Shown here: positions 1 through 8,323 of the stretch, in pieces
How positions within the stretch are numbered: the first letter of the stretch is position 1
How the letters are laid out: each line of letters opens with the position of its first letter
Source of the DNA: Candidatus Thorarchaeota archaeon
GTDB lineage: Archaea > Asgardarchaeota > Thorarchaeia > Thorarchaeales > Thorarchaeaceae
Direction: 5' to 3'
Assembly (NCBI GenBank): GCA_018335335.1
Contig: JAGXKG010000004.1
Location: 37,037-89,669 of the forward strand
Length of the DNA stretch: 52,633 bases
Translations under genes and position numbers: made by a program
Notes under the pieces: generated by a model
What the model was told of the DNA's origin: nothing
The model's input: only the letters and a program-made list of their open reading frames with translations
Databases searched by the model: none

Positions 1-189
1 ATTCCACCAATGGAAGTGCGGGACCTGATCCATTGCCGTCACTTTGATACCGATTTCATCAGTAGTCAGCTGAACCATGCCTTGGCTATGCTGATACTGC
101 ATTCCATTGCCCTGTGCTGTCACGAGTGGCAGTGATGCCACCAGCGCAAACAGCGCAAGCGCCATGATTGTTTTCTTGTGTTTCATCAT
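1..189 (-). CDS. Secreted surface protein, partial (5' end only)
   Basis: This is the N-terminal 63 codons of a gene whose remainder lies beyond the left edge of the window. It starts at a double ATG (187-189) and encodes a Lys-rich start, a hydrophobic signal peptide and the first part of the mature domain. The DNA matches positions 1417-1605 of the next gene with a single difference that I can see, a synonymous AAA/AAG lysine codon. The two genes are therefore tandem copies in the same orientation. The role is unknown; by homology with the full copy it is an exported, probably membrane-anchored surface protein. I cannot tell whether this copy is intact downstream. Confidence 0.8.
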   Translation of the reverse strand, partial: MMKHKKTIMALALFALVASLPLVTAQGNGMQYQHSQGMVQLTTDEIGIKVTAMDQVPHFHWWN

Positions 190-217
190 CAATCACACCT
201 GAATATTACTCAAATTA

Positions 218-272
218 GTATATAATATTTTAGTTCGATATTTGTGTAAAGTCGGGTTCGAGCACTCTCGAA
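218..272 (-). promoter_or_regulatory. Promoter with TATA box and inverted-repeat operator candidate
   Basis: Read on the minus strand, a perfect inverted repeat TTCGAG-N4-CTCGAA (257-272) lies about 25 bases upstream of an AT-rich TATA element (about 219-232), which lies about 30 bases before the start codon at 189. That spacing fits an archaeal promoter with a short leader. The whole block is identical in the second gene copy. The repeat is a plausible binding site for a dimeric regulator; which regulator is not shown by the sequence. Confidence 0.55.
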
Positions 273-534
273 ATTGGTTCTGTATGTCACGAAATGGTAT
301 AATGTTAGTATAGAATAGTTATATTGATGAACCATAAATTCTCTGAATGATTGATAAACGATTACAAGTGTATTGTTAACCCTTGAACTTTGAACATTAC
401 TTCAGGAACCTCAAAAGGTGAACGTCCGTTGCGTAGACGATGTGTATATCCTAGTTCTAAGATTGAATACTTGTTTCAGAAAGAATGCTTGAGAACGGTA
501 GGAAGGGTATCTAGGGTCAAATATTAGGAGAATT

Positions 535-583
535 AAAACAAAGAAATAAAAATAAGGTCCGGAGCGAGCATTTCACTCCGGAA
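535..583 (-). terminator. Hairpin plus T-rich tract after surface-protein gene
   Basis: TCCGGAG (558-564) and CTCCGGA (576-582) form a perfect 7-bp stem with an 11-base loop. On the minus strand it lies about 30 bases after the stop at 613 and is followed by a T-rich run (complement of 535-556). It has the form of an intrinsic terminator; in archaea the T-rich tract alone may be sufficient. Confidence 0.6.
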
Positions 584-612
584 CTCTTGCATATTGAACT
601 AGTTTAAGGGCT

Positions 613-1605
613 CTATCGCCTCAGCTTGAATCCAACAACTACCAGCACGACTATAGAGACGCCGCCGGCTACAAGCAAAAGCTGGTTGTAATCGATTCCG
701 AGACCGCCATCAGTACCATCAGTAGTACCATCTTCGGTACCATCAGTAGTACCATCTTCGGTACCATCTCCGGTTGAAGAGAGACCTATTATTGGGTCGT
801 ACTCTAGTGTCTCGTTACCGAAGTACTCGAAAGCCAGATAGACCGACTTGCCCTCTTCACCCTCGGGAGCTGGAGCATAAGTTCCTTGTACTTGAGCTTG
901 TGCATCACCGGCAGAAGCTTCTTCAGCGTACTCCATGAATGCTCCACCGAACTCGAACTGGTTACCTTCCTGAACAAAACCTGGAGGTTCACGAGTTCCA
1001 TTCTCTTCACCACGGTCACTTTCAGAGACGGTGAACTGGAAGACAAGGATTGAGTCCTCTTGAGCCCATTCCCAGCCATCAACAATAAGATCGAACTTCA
1101 TCTGGTCGGGATTTTCCATATCCATATGTACACGAATCTGGATTGTCACATCAAATGAGGTCATCCCTGATCCGGGACCAGTCACTGGTGGTTCGAATGT
1201 CTCAGTAGTGGTGAAATTGAAGTGGACTGCGGTTACGTTTTCGCTACCATCCTCCTCAGTTTCGAAACCACTGAAGTCCCATCCACTAGAAGGTAGTGCG
1301 AACGGTGCACCTACAACACTATCATTCTCTGGAGTGTATGCCCCATCTGTGTCGTTATCATTAGCTTCGAAGAGTTTCAGGAACATCACATGATATTCCG
1401 TCTCGTTCTCCGTTATATTCCACCAATGGAAGTGCGGGACCTGATCCATTGCCGTCACTTTGATACCGATTTCATCAGTAGTCAGCTGAACCATGCCTTG
1501 GCTATGCTGATACTGCATTCCATTGCCCTGTGCTGTCACGAGTGGCAGTGATGCCACCAGCGCAAACAGCGCAAGCGCCATGATTGTCTTCTTGTGTTTC
1601 ATCAT
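613..1605 (-). CDS. Secreted, C-terminally anchored surface protein
   Basis: A protein of about 330 residues of unknown function. It starts at ATG 1605 (or the adjacent ATG 1602); a TTG at 1608 is in frame but less likely. It has a cationic N-terminus and a signal peptide (to about residue 25, ending near TAQ), a 250-residue ectodomain rich in Asn-X-Ser/Thr sequons, an acidic Thr/Gly/Asp linker (about 280-303) made of repeats of TEDGTTDG, then one membrane helix and a short FKLRR cytoplasmic end. This is the layout of archaeal surface proteins held by a C-terminal anchor. The ectodomain is clearly homologous to the gene at 2655: both share an aromatic segment before EN-T-E, a D-D/G-A/VYT acidic segment, GW-W-A, and YDP-IGL near the end. 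The acidic segment could bind Ca2+, but that is a guess. Confidence 0.85.
   Translation of the reverse strand: MMKHKKTIMALALFALVASLPLVTAQGNGMQYQHSQGMVQLTTDEIGIKVTAMDQVPHFHWWNITENETEYHVMFLKLFEANDNDTDGAYTPENDSVVGAPFALPSSGWDFSGFETEEDGSENVTAVHFNFTTTETFEPPVTGPGSGMTSFDVTIQIRVHMDMENPDQMKFDLIVDGWEWAQEDSILVFQFTVSESDRGEENGTREPPGFVQEGNQFEFGGAFMEYAEEASAGDAQAQVQGTYAPAPEGEEGKSVYLAFEYFGNETLEYDPIIGLSSTGDGTEDGTTDGTEDGTTDGTDGGLGIDYNQLLLVAGGVSIVVLVVVGFKLRR
715..762. repeat. 24-bp in-frame tandem repeat in the linker
   Basis: Two perfect copies of a 24-base unit (715-738 and 739-762), followed by a partial third, encode the acidic eight-residue repeat of the stalk linker. Length variation here would change stalk length without shifting frame. 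Confidence 0.8.
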
Positions 1606-1692
1606 CAATCACATGCAGTATATTATCAAATCGGTATATAATATTTTAGTTCGATATTTGTGTAAAGTCGGGTTCGAGCACTCTCGAAATTG
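1417..1692. repeat. Direct repeat, right copy (gene start plus promoter)
   Basis: Right partner of the repeat at 1-276, with a constant offset of 1416 bases. Coding start and promoter block are conserved; the leader between them is not. Confidence 0.88.
1634..1688 (-). promoter_or_regulatory. Promoter with TATA box and inverted-repeat operator candidate
   Basis: This is the same arrangement as at 218-272: TATA element about 1635-1648 and TTCGAG-N4-CTCGAA at 1673-1688, upstream of the start at 1605. The motif does not occur in the 2571-2654 gap that serves the third family member, so control of that gene probably differs. Confidence 0.55.
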
Positions 1693-1730
1693 TTTCGATT
1701 TAGTACGAGACAGCACTCTGAGGGCATAAT

Positions 1731-2570
1731 CTAGAAGGAGGTGGTAGCCAATATTGCCAAAAGAATGAGATTGACGTTCGTGGAGACTAAGGTGACGATG
1801 GCAGCTTGGGAGATACGAACTTTCTTAGCCCTTGCTACTGATATAGTAAGAATAAGTGTACTCCACGAGATAATGAGTGTCAGAAGGAGTGTAAGCGGCC
1901 ATCCAGTCAAGGATTGAGCTGCAGGACCGGAGTACCACAACATCTCAACCAAGGTATGAGGCAGATAGGAAAGAGGAACTGAAAGAAGCAATGCGGGATC
2001 ATACTTTCGCCCTCCCAGTACTGGAATTGAAATTGCTTCAACGAGGAGATACGTTAGTATCCATGATCCAAATGATGCTAATATTGTTAGCCCTGGTTCA
2101 AACGTTCCCTCCAAGAAAAACAAGAGACAAGGAATTAGTCCAACTTCCGAAGCCAAGTAACCGTAACCACCTAGGAGTATCACCACCTCCAAGACAAATC
2201 TGTATGGATCGTTTTGGATTCTCCTGACTAAAGCATCAAGACCGATGAACTCCAGAGATTTTTCAGCTGATGATTGCTTGTTATGTTGCTTGCTAGCCCA
2301 ATTTATCTGATTTTCTCCTTGGACTATGAGATTGTATGCCGCTTCTCCTAATTGTGTGAGGGAATATTGCTTGTTTCTGCCTTTTTCCAGAAGCGGTTCA
2401 TCCGCCTTGAGAAGGATATCAAGATGATGATAGAGAGTTCCGGCCTCTACACCTAACTCCGTTAAGTCTGTATAGCTTATTTTCTGATGATTCCCGGCCA
2501 TGAGAATGATTTTTCGTCTGATGGAATGTGAAAGTGCACTGAACATCTGATCCATCAATTCTTCATCCAT
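1731..2570 (-). CDS. Membrane-tethered ArsR-like HTH regulator
   Basis: A 279-residue protein. Residues about 5-75 form a winged helix of the ArsR type: a helix with SHSIRRKIIL, then a recognition region ending in VEAGTLYHHLDILLKA, then a wing with a NKQYSLTQLGE-like end. After a linker, residues about 124-279 hold some five hydrophobic segments, so the DNA-binding head is fixed to the membrane. The second half could be a Yip1-like membrane domain, but I hold that weakly. It lies between surface-protein paralogues and diverges from the one at 2655, which makes it a candidate regulator of the cluster (inference from position). A TATA-like element at about 2589-2597 lies some 25 bases before the ATG, which suggests a leaderless message. 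Confidence 0.72.
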   Translation of the reverse strand: MDEELMDQMFSALSHSIRRKIILMAGNHQKISYTDLTELGVEAGTLYHHLDILLKADEPLLEKGRNKQYSLTQLGEAAYNLIVQGENQINWASKQHNKQSSAEKSLEFIGLDALVRRIQNDPYRFVLEVVILLGGYGYLASEVGLIPCLLFFLEGTFEPGLTILASFGSWILTYLLVEAISIPVLGGRKYDPALLLSVPLSYLPHTLVEMLWYSGPAAQSLTGWPLTLLLTLIISWSTLILTISVARAKKVRISQAAIVTLVSTNVNLILLAILATTSF

Positions 2571-2654
2571 TGACTAGCCTCACCTTTTGGTATATCTCAC
2601 GATATCTTCTCTACCAAGAATAACTTTATCCGTGCTAATGAAATTATATGTTGT
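2571..2654. promoter_or_regulatory. Divergent promoter region
   Basis: This 84-base gap serves both the minus-strand regulator and the plus-strand surface protein. A GATATACC-type element read on the minus strand (about 2589-2597) is well placed for the regulator. For the plus gene, an AT-rich element at about 2621-2632 is the best-placed candidate. No copy of the TTCGAG inverted repeat is present. Confidence 0.4.
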
Positions 2655-3635
2655 ATGATGCGATCGCAGACTGTATTCCTGTGGAGTATCTTCCTCTTGG
2701 CAGTCTTGGGATTCTTTCCTATTGCCTCCCGAGCAAACGGTATATTCTACAATCTCGATACGTCAGGTTTAGAAAGTGAGAATGGATCTTTCAAGCTCCT
2801 ACTTAGCAAGGAAATGGGTCCCCATTACCGCTTCTTCGATCGTGTAGAAAATACAACGGAATTTCATCTGAAGCTCATCCGCCTTTTCGAGTTTGAAGAC
2901 ACAAACGGAGACGGTGTCTACACCAATGTTTCTGATACCATTCTCCCGCCTCCAATTGGCTTACAAAGCGGCAACTGGGTATTCAAGGGCTTCACCTACG
3001 AGCAGCAAAATGGCTCCATTCAGGAGCTTCAATTTCACCTGAATGGTAGCGATTTCTCACCTATTCAATCATCGCTCAAAATAGGTCTTCGGCATTATAT
3101 TGATGTAACAAACACATCAATTGTAAAGTTTGACATAATCCTATCGGGATGGCAGTGGGCCAATGAAAATAGTAAACTCTGTTTGGCAGCAGTTATCGGC
3201 TCAAGTGACCGCAACGGCACCTCTATTTCGAAAGCTAATGCCACTCAAAAACGTTCGAGAATCGCCTTTCAATCCGCATTCCTTTCCTACCCTCTCAATG
3301 CATCCTTCAACTCCACCCCCGCCGAGGTGAATGTGTCGTTGGGTGAGTTTCCTGAACAGGATGATGGACAGGGTGTCTTATTCTGTTTTCCGAATTTTGG
3401 GGACAATACATTATTCTATGATCCCACAATTGGTTTGAAAGACCTATCTTCTACCACTACTCTGACTACTTCCACCACTACCGAAACCACGACCACCCCT
3501 CCTACCACAGGAACCACTACTTCCACCACTATTCCATCCAATGGACGTGTACTAGGAGCGGAAGAATTCATTTTTCTTGCTGCAGGCACAACAATTGTGG
3601 TTGGGGCCCTCGTATTGACAGTTTCACGAGACTAG
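2655..3635 (+). CDS. Secreted surface protein, Thr-rich stalk (paralogue)
   Basis: A 326-residue paralogue of the gene at 613-1605, in the opposite orientation. It has a signal peptide (about 1-27), an ectodomain with at least nine N-glycosylation sequons, a Thr-rich stalk (about residues 268-298) in place of the acidic stalk of its relative, a membrane helix (about 303-322) and a 3-4 residue tail. Shared landmarks are an aromatic run before ENTTE, an FEDTNGDGVYT acidic segment, a GWQWA core and a YDPTIGL end. The different stalk suggests different glycosylation (Thr-rich stalks are commonly O-glycosylated). Function unknown. The stop lies four bases from the convergent SDR gene. Confidence 0.83.
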   Translation: MMRSQTVFLWSIFLLAVLGFFPIASRANGIFYNLDTSGLESENGSFKLLLSKEMGPHYRFFDRVENTTEFHLKLIRLFEFEDTNGDGVYTNVSDTILPPPIGLQSGNWVFKGFTYEQQNGSIQELQFHLNGSDFSPIQSSLKIGLRHYIDVTNTSIVKFDIILSGWQWANENSKLCLAAVIGSSDRNGTSISKANATQKRSRIAFQSAFLSYPLNASFNSTPAEVNVSLGEFPEQDDGQGVLFCFPNFGDNTLFYDPTIGLKDLSSTTTLTTSTTTETTTTPPTTGTTTSTTIPSNGRVLGAEEFIFLAAGTTIVVGALVLTVSRD

Positions 3636-3639
3636 CCAT

Positions 3640-4446
3640 TTATTCTTCTATATCTATTTCGTCACGGTCGAAAAGAATTCGCCCTTCCATTCCACCTGCA
3701 ACAGTCACAGTTTCTCCACTTATGTGCCCAGTCATAATATCCGAAGCTAGAGCGAGTATCGTGTTTGCAATATCTGAAGGAGTTGCAACTTTCTGCATAG
3801 GGATAGTCTGCAATATTCTCTTCAGTGTCTCTGGGTCCTGAAGTGTTGATTGAGCCATTGGTGTCATGGTCCACCCTGGATTCACAAGGTTAACTCTTCC
3901 CCGTGGAGCCAGATGAACAATCTCGTTCTTCAAGCTCATCATCAATCCGTGCAGTGCTGCTTTTGAGGAAGCGTAGTCCGCGTAGTTTGCCTCACCAAAC
4001 AGACCTGCTGTCGATCCAATCAAAATGAGTGAAGCTGTGTCTTCCGGATACCGTTCCAAATTCTTGAAAAAGTGCTTGGCACAAAGGAAGGCGCCTGCAA
4101 GATTCACGTTCATTGTTTCTTCCCATTGCTCAAATGACATTTTATGGATTGGTGCGGGACCATGTGCAATGCCTGCATTGGCAACCAAGACATCTACCCG
4201 CCCAAACTTGGAGTCTGCTTCAGCAAAGAGATTTCTTACGGAATCTTCATTTCTAACGTCGGTTTGGACAAGCGCGACTCTGTTCTGGTTGTTGTTATGT
4301 ACCAACTGTAATAATGGTTCGCGGTTGGTGTGATACGTGGCTGTTATTCTTGTACTTTCAGCAAGAAATGTCTTGAGGGTTTCCTTGCCGATTCCTCCGG
4401 AAGCGCCAGTCACTATGATGTGTTTATCTTGAAGACCTAAATTCAT
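3640..4446 (-). CDS. Short-chain dehydrogenase/reductase
   Basis: A classical SDR of 268 residues, the usual length. The Rossmann glycine motif TGASGGIG is near residue 14, NAG at the end of strand 4, the catalytic Ser in IGSTAG, and YASSK carries the Tyr/Lys pair. A PGW turn and a C-terminal AGG end the domain. The protein will use NAD(P)H to reduce or oxidise a carbonyl/alcohol. It resembles FabG-type 3-ketoacyl reductases, but the substrate cannot be read from sequence. It ends four bases from the surface-protein gene and is divergent from the next gene, so it is probably a single-gene unit. Confidence 0.9.
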   Translation of the reverse strand: MNLGLQDKHIIVTGASGGIGKETLKTFLAESTRITATYHTNREPLLQLVHNNNQNRVALVQTDVRNEDSVRNLFAEADSKFGRVDVLVANAGIAHGPAPIHKMSFEQWEETMNVNLAGAFLCAKHFFKNLERYPEDTASLILIGSTAGLFGEANYADYASSKAALHGLMMSLKNEIVHLAPRGRVNLVNPGWTMTPMAQSTLQDPETLKRILQTIPMQKVATPSDIANTILALASDIMTGHISGETVTVAGGMEGRILFDRDEIDIEE

Positions 4447-4610
4447 ACATTTTACCTCATCATCACAACAAAGTATGCTACCTAGCTAAAACAAGAGAAC
4501 AACACTTGAAATCTATATTGTTGCTACGATTCTGATTGGACCTAAAGAGATTAGAAGGCTGTCATCATGTGACCAAGGTAACGTCTAATCGCGATTAGGA
4601 GCCCGACCCC

Positions 4611-5603
4611 ATGTACGTGAACAGAATCCTATCGATTTGGAGGCCTGGTATGTATCACGGCTCTCCCAGAATGAGTAACTACTTCGAGGGCTGGTACTTC
4701 AAACTGGTTGACCCGTCCGAAGAGACTATCTATGCGGTGATTCCAGGGGTCTCTTTCAGTAACGGTAGTGAACCGGATCACTCGTTTATACAAGTACTCA
4801 ACGGCAGGACTGTCGGATCACAGTATCATAGATTTGCTGTTGAGGATTTCAGGTATTCCAAGGTGGCTTTCGATATATCTGTTGGTAGGAATCGATTCAG
4901 TGCAGCCGGAATTTCGCTCGACTTGGGGGAGGACCAAAACAGGATTCAGGGGTTGCTTTCTTTTGGGGATTTAATTCCTTGGCCAGTTTCTCCCCTCTCT
5001 CCTGGCGCAATGGGTGTTTTCCAGTTTATTCCTCGTATGGAATGCTATCACGGTATTCTCGGCTTTGATCATAGAATTGAGGGTTCCCTCAATATTGGGG
5101 AATCAAACATTGATTTCACTAGTGGTCGTGGATATATCGAAAAGGACTGGGGAGCGGGCTTTCCAGAAGCCTGGATCTGGATGCAAAGCAACCACTTCCA
5201 AGAGAACGGTGTTTCTTTTACCTCTTCTATAGCCAAGATACCATGGCTCGGATCCAGCTTTGCTGGATTTCTTATCGGTCTGCTCTATGATGAAACTGTC
5301 TACACATTTGCTACGTATACCGGTGCACAAGTATCCAATCTGAGAGTCTCAGAAGACGAGGTTCGTTTCTGGGTTTCTGATAGCACTCATGGTGTTATGG
5401 TACGTGCTGCTCGTACTCAAGGGGGAGAGCTTTGCTCGCCGGTTCTAGGTGAGATGAGTGGACGGATTATCGAGAGCTTGACTGCTCATATTGACATTCG
5501 ATTTTACAGGTTTGAAGGAAATGAATCAACGCTGCTATTCTCAGGGACGGGTCGGAATGCAGGTCTTGAGGTTGTTGGCGACACCCGCGAACTCATCCCA
5601 TAG
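4611..5603 (+). CDS. Tocopherol-cyclase-like protein
   Basis: A 330-residue protein with the hallmarks of the tocopherol cyclase-like family: YFEGWYFK near residue 24, and GYIEKDWG followed by FP-WIWMQSNHF at about 178-198. In plants and cyanobacteria the family closes the chromanol ring of tocopherol; many prokaryotic members have unknown substrates. There is no signal peptide. The rest fits a beta-rich lipocalin-like barrel. No prenyl-quinone or phytyl-transferase gene is nearby, so tocopherol synthesis is not implied; a role with isoprenoid lipids or quinones is a guess. The start ATG at 4611 fits the family N-terminus; no strong ribosome site is seen. Confidence 0.75.
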   Translation: MYVNRILSIWRPGMYHGSPRMSNYFEGWYFKLVDPSEETIYAVIPGVSFSNGSEPDHSFIQVLNGRTVGSQYHRFAVEDFRYSKVAFDISVGRNRFSAAGISLDLGEDQNRIQGLLSFGDLIPWPVSPLSPGAMGVFQFIPRMECYHGILGFDHRIEGSLNIGESNIDFTSGRGYIEKDWGAGFPEAWIWMQSNHFQENGVSFTSSIAKIPWLGSSFAGFLIGLLYDETVYTFATYTGAQVSNLRVSEDEVRFWVSDSTHGVMVRAARTQGGELCSPVLGEMSGRIIESLTAHIDIRFYRFEGNESTLLFSGTGRNAGLEVVGDTRELIP

Positions 5604-5665
5604 CCTACTGTTGTTGTGTTTTCATTACTCTTAAGAGCATCAGAGGGCATTGATGTACAGATATA

Positions 5666-5669
5666 GGAG
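5666..5669 (+). promoter_or_regulatory. Ribosome binding site deciding a TTG start
   Basis: GGAG lies eight bases before the TTG at 5678. It overlaps the in-frame GTG at 5669, so that GTG cannot use it. The TTG is therefore the better start of the oxidoreductase gene. Confidence 0.65.
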
Positions 5670-5677
5670 TGACTAGC

Positions 5678-7393
5678 TTGAAGAAGGGAATCTCCATCGT
5701 ACTATCAGGTGCAGCGGGCCAAGGAATAGCAACGGTTGAAGATTTTTTCGTTTCTATTTTGAAACGTTCCGGATACAATGTCTTTTCAACACGTGAGTTC
5801 ATGTCGCGTATCCGCGGCGGAACGAATTCAACACAAATTCGCGTGGGAGATGGCAATATCTATTCGTACTCAGAGCAATCGGATATAGTCATTCCCTTGA
5901 ACAAACGAGCACTCCCCCACCTGAGCAAATACGGGCGAATTAATGATTCCACACTTGTTGTTGGTGAAGCAGAAAACATCATCAGCGACGTACATCTCCC
6001 TGCGAATCAGATTCTTGAGGTACCATTCACGGCTATAGCGGAAGAAGTGGGTGGCAGAATCTACTCCAATACAGTTGCAGTTGGGCTCCTTGCAGCGGTT
6101 TTTGATGTCGATGAAGACATTGCAACAGACTACTTGACTGAGCGTTTCGAATCGAAGGGGGAAGACATTGTCAATGATAATATTGAGGCATACCGGCAAG
6201 GTCACGAAATCGGTGTATCGAAGCTTGTAGAACGCATGGATGCCATCGATGTTACTTCTGACGAGTCGGTAAGGGATCATATGCTGATCAACGGTGGTGA
6301 AGCTGTAGGTCTCGGGGCTATTGCAGGAGGCTGCAATTTCATCTCGTCTTATCCAATGTCGCCCTCAACAGCTGTTCTCGTCTTTCTGTCCAATCAATCT
6401 CAGGAATTTGGCATAGTCGTGGATCAAGCTGAGAGCGAGATATCTGCTATCAACAAGGGCCTAGGTGCTTGGTATGCTGGAAGCAGAGCGATGGTAACAA
6501 CCTCTGGTGGGGGTTTCGCGCTAATGGTAGAAGGCCTCAGTCTAGCTGGGATGATAGAAAGTCCTATGGTAATTCATCTTGCGCAGCGTCCTGGGCCCGC
6601 AACAGGCCTTCCAACCAGAACTGAACAGGGCGACCTTCTTTTTGCGCTCCGTGCTGGTCATGGCGAGTTTCCAAGAATCATATTAGCTCCAGGGACTTTC
6701 GAGGATGGATTCCACCTTACGCAGAAAGCTTTCAATTTAGCTGACGAATATCAAGTTCCCGTGATTGTACTAACAGATCAGTATCTCATGGATTCGCACG
6801 GTAACATTCCGGTGCTGGATCTTTCTGACATCTCGATTGAGAAACACGTCCAGAAAACAACTGGCGATTATACGCGCTACAAAATGACCGATAGCGGCGT
6901 TTCGCCTCGTGGAATTCCTGGATATGGCGATGGCCTTGTGGTTGCAGATAGTGATGAGCATGATGAAGCAGGTCACATAACGGAAGATTTGGACTTGCGA
7001 ATCGAGATGGTTGAAAAACGAATGAAGAAGAAACTGGAATTGCTTCGAGAAGCAGCTATCCCTCCAGAATACGTTGGTCCCGAAGAATACGATGCTCTCG
7101 TTGTTGCCTGGGGAACTAACTACAATGTTGTTGTGGAAGCACTTGAACGAGTGGGAAGAGATGATATTGGCTTCCTTCATTTCAAACAAGTATTTCCACT
7201 TCATAAGAGCGCCTTGAAGTACCTGGATGATGCGGATCGGCTGGCCTTGGTAGAAAACAGCTCTACCGCACAATTCGCCACAGTTCTTGCAAACGAGACT
7301 GGTTACAGAATCCCTGAAGAAAACCGCCTTTTGAAATACAACGGGTTACCCTTTTCTGTTGAAGAGGTTACGCGATTCTTGGAGGATTTCTAA
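5678..7393 (+). CDS. 2-oxoacid:ferredoxin oxidoreductase, gamma-alpha fusion
   Basis: A protein of about 571 residues. Residues about 1-190 are the gamma domain (a LSGAAGQG loop and SRIRGGTNS), and the rest is the alpha subunit with the YPMSPSTA motif (a variant of the usual YPITPSS) and the long pyrimidine-domain region. With the beta subunit next door it oxidatively decarboxylates a 2-oxoacid to acyl-CoA using thiamine diphosphate and reduces ferredoxin. The gamma-alpha fusion plus separate beta is the two-subunit layout known from aerobic and some anaerobic archaea. The exact substrate (pyruvate, 2-oxoglutarate, branched chain) cannot be called. The start is chosen from the ribosome site at 5666. 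Confidence 0.9.
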   Translation: MKKGISIVLSGAAGQGIATVEDFFVSILKRSGYNVFSTREFMSRIRGGTNSTQIRVGDGNIYSYSEQSDIVIPLNKRALPHLSKYGRINDSTLVVGEAENIISDVHLPANQILEVPFTAIAEEVGGRIYSNTVAVGLLAAVFDVDEDIATDYLTERFESKGEDIVNDNIEAYRQGHEIGVSKLVERMDAIDVTSDESVRDHMLINGGEAVGLGAIAGGCNFISSYPMSPSTAVLVFLSNQSQEFGIVVDQAESEISAINKGLGAWYAGSRAMVTTSGGGFALMVEGLSLAGMIESPMVIHLAQRPGPATGLPTRTEQGDLLFALRAGHGEFPRIILAPGTFEDGFHLTQKAFNLADEYQVPVIVLTDQYLMDSHGNIPVLDLSDISIEKHVQKTTGDYTRYKMTDSGVSPRGIPGYGDGLVVADSDEHDEAGHITEDLDLRIEMVEKRMKKKLELLREAAIPPEYVGPEEYDALVVAWGTNYNVVVEALERVGRDDIGFLHFKQVFPLHKSALKYLDDADRLALVENSSTAQFATVLANETGYRIPEENRLLKYNGLPFSVEEVTRFLEDF

Positions 7394-7399
7394 GGGAGG
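7394..7399 (+). promoter_or_regulatory. Ribosome binding site for the beta subunit
   Basis: GGGAGG directly follows the alpha stop codon and lies eight bases before ATG 7408. The ATG at 7402 would be only two bases away, so 7408 is preferred. Confidence 0.65.
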
Positions 7400-7407
7400 T
7401 TATGAAA

Positions 7408-8286
7408 ATGAAAGCAGACGATTTCGAAATTATGGATGAAGTTGATTACGATATTGCTTGGTGTCCTGGATGCGGCAACTTTGGAATACGAGAGGCTCTC
7501 AAAGATGCTTTGGCTGAGCTGGATATATCCCCACAAGAACTGGTCATGGTCTCAGGCATTGGCCAAGCTGCAAAGATTCCACATTATGTAAAAACAAACG
7601 TATTCAATGGACTGCACGGGCGATCACTTCCACTAGCCCTGGCAATCAAAGCATCAAATCCGAATCTCACAGTTATTGCTGAAAGTGGTGATGGTTGTAT
7701 GTATGGAGAGGGAGGTAACCATTTCACGCACACCATTCTACGTAATCCGAACATCGCTATGTTTGTGCATGATAACATGGTCTATGGATTAACCAAAGGG
7801 CAAGCTTCACCGACAAGCCAGAGGGGATTTGAAACTTCGTTGCAAACAGCAGACCGTGGTGGATGGACCAATACCCAGTTCAATCCACTTGCCCAAGCTC
7901 TTTCCTTGGGTGCGTCTTTTGTAGCACGAGCTTTCATTGGTGACCAAGAGGAAACAAAGGATTTGATGAAGAAAGCTCTCCGCCACAAAGGATTCGCATT
8001 GCTAGACATCTTGCAACCGTGTGTAACCTACAATGATGTCAACACATACAGGTGGTTCAGTAAGAATACCTACTATCTTGATGATGCCTATGATGTAACC
8101 GATCAGGTTGCAGCTTTCGAGACGGCAAAAGACATGAGTAAACTCGCACTTGGCGTGTTATACCGAGATACTTCAAAACCGACCTTTTCAGAGACATCCG
8201 GAGTATATGATGCAGATGACCGCCCCCTCTTCAAGCGGGAACTGGATAAAGAGAAGCTGGAATCTTTGATTGCTTCCATGAAATGA
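7408..8286 (+). CDS. 2-oxoacid:ferredoxin oxidoreductase, beta subunit
   Basis: A thiamine-diphosphate-binding beta subunit of about 292 residues. CPGCGNFG near the N-terminus supplies the conserved Cys pair for an Fe-S cluster. HGRSLPLA, then [14 protein letters not shown] and the downstream Asn in [13 protein letters not shown] form the ThDP/Mg2+ site. SPTSQRG follows. It is translated 14 bases after the gamma-alpha gene and is plainly co-transcribed. Together they are a complete enzyme apart from a delta-type ferredoxin, which this two-subunit type does not need. Confidence 0.92.
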   Translation: MKADDFEIMDEVDYDIAWCPGCGNFGIREALKDALAELDISPQELVMVSGIGQAAKIPHYVKTNVFNGLHGRSLPLALAIKASNPNLTVIAESGDGCMYGEGGNHFTHTILRNPNIAMFVHDNMVYGLTKGQASPTSQRGFETSLQTADRGGWTNTQFNPLAQALSLGASFVARAFIGDQEETKDLMKKALRHKGFALLDILQPCVTYNDVNTYRWFSKNTYYLDDAYDVTDQVAAFETAKDMSKLALGVLYRDTSKPTFSETSGVYDADDRPLFKRELDKEKLESLIASMK

Positions 8287-8323
8287 ATTTCAAACTTGGG
8301 AGAACATCTTAGGTCTGCTGAAT

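Larger units (their letters stand above)
1..276. repeat. Direct repeat, left copy (gene start plus promoter)
   Basis: Positions 1-195 and 218-276 match 1417-1611 and 1634-1692 almost base for base. The roughly 22 bases between start codon and TATA box (196-217 versus 1612-1633) are clearly diverged. The repeat must extend left out of the window, since it starts inside the gene. It reflects a tandem gene duplication, either recent or kept alike by gene conversion. Confidence 0.88.
190..612. other. Intergenic region between tandem surface-protein genes
   Basis: This 423-base gap holds the promoter of the left copy (218-272) and the 3' hairpin of the right copy (about 535-583). Between them (about 277-534) I see no open frame with coding character, no RNA gene and no clear repeat, only AT-rich sequence. 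Confidence 0.6.

Noticed and set aside
5870-7273. Two long minus-strand frames opposite the oxidoreductase alpha gene
   Set aside because: Both are antisense to strongly conserved coding sequence and show no family motif.
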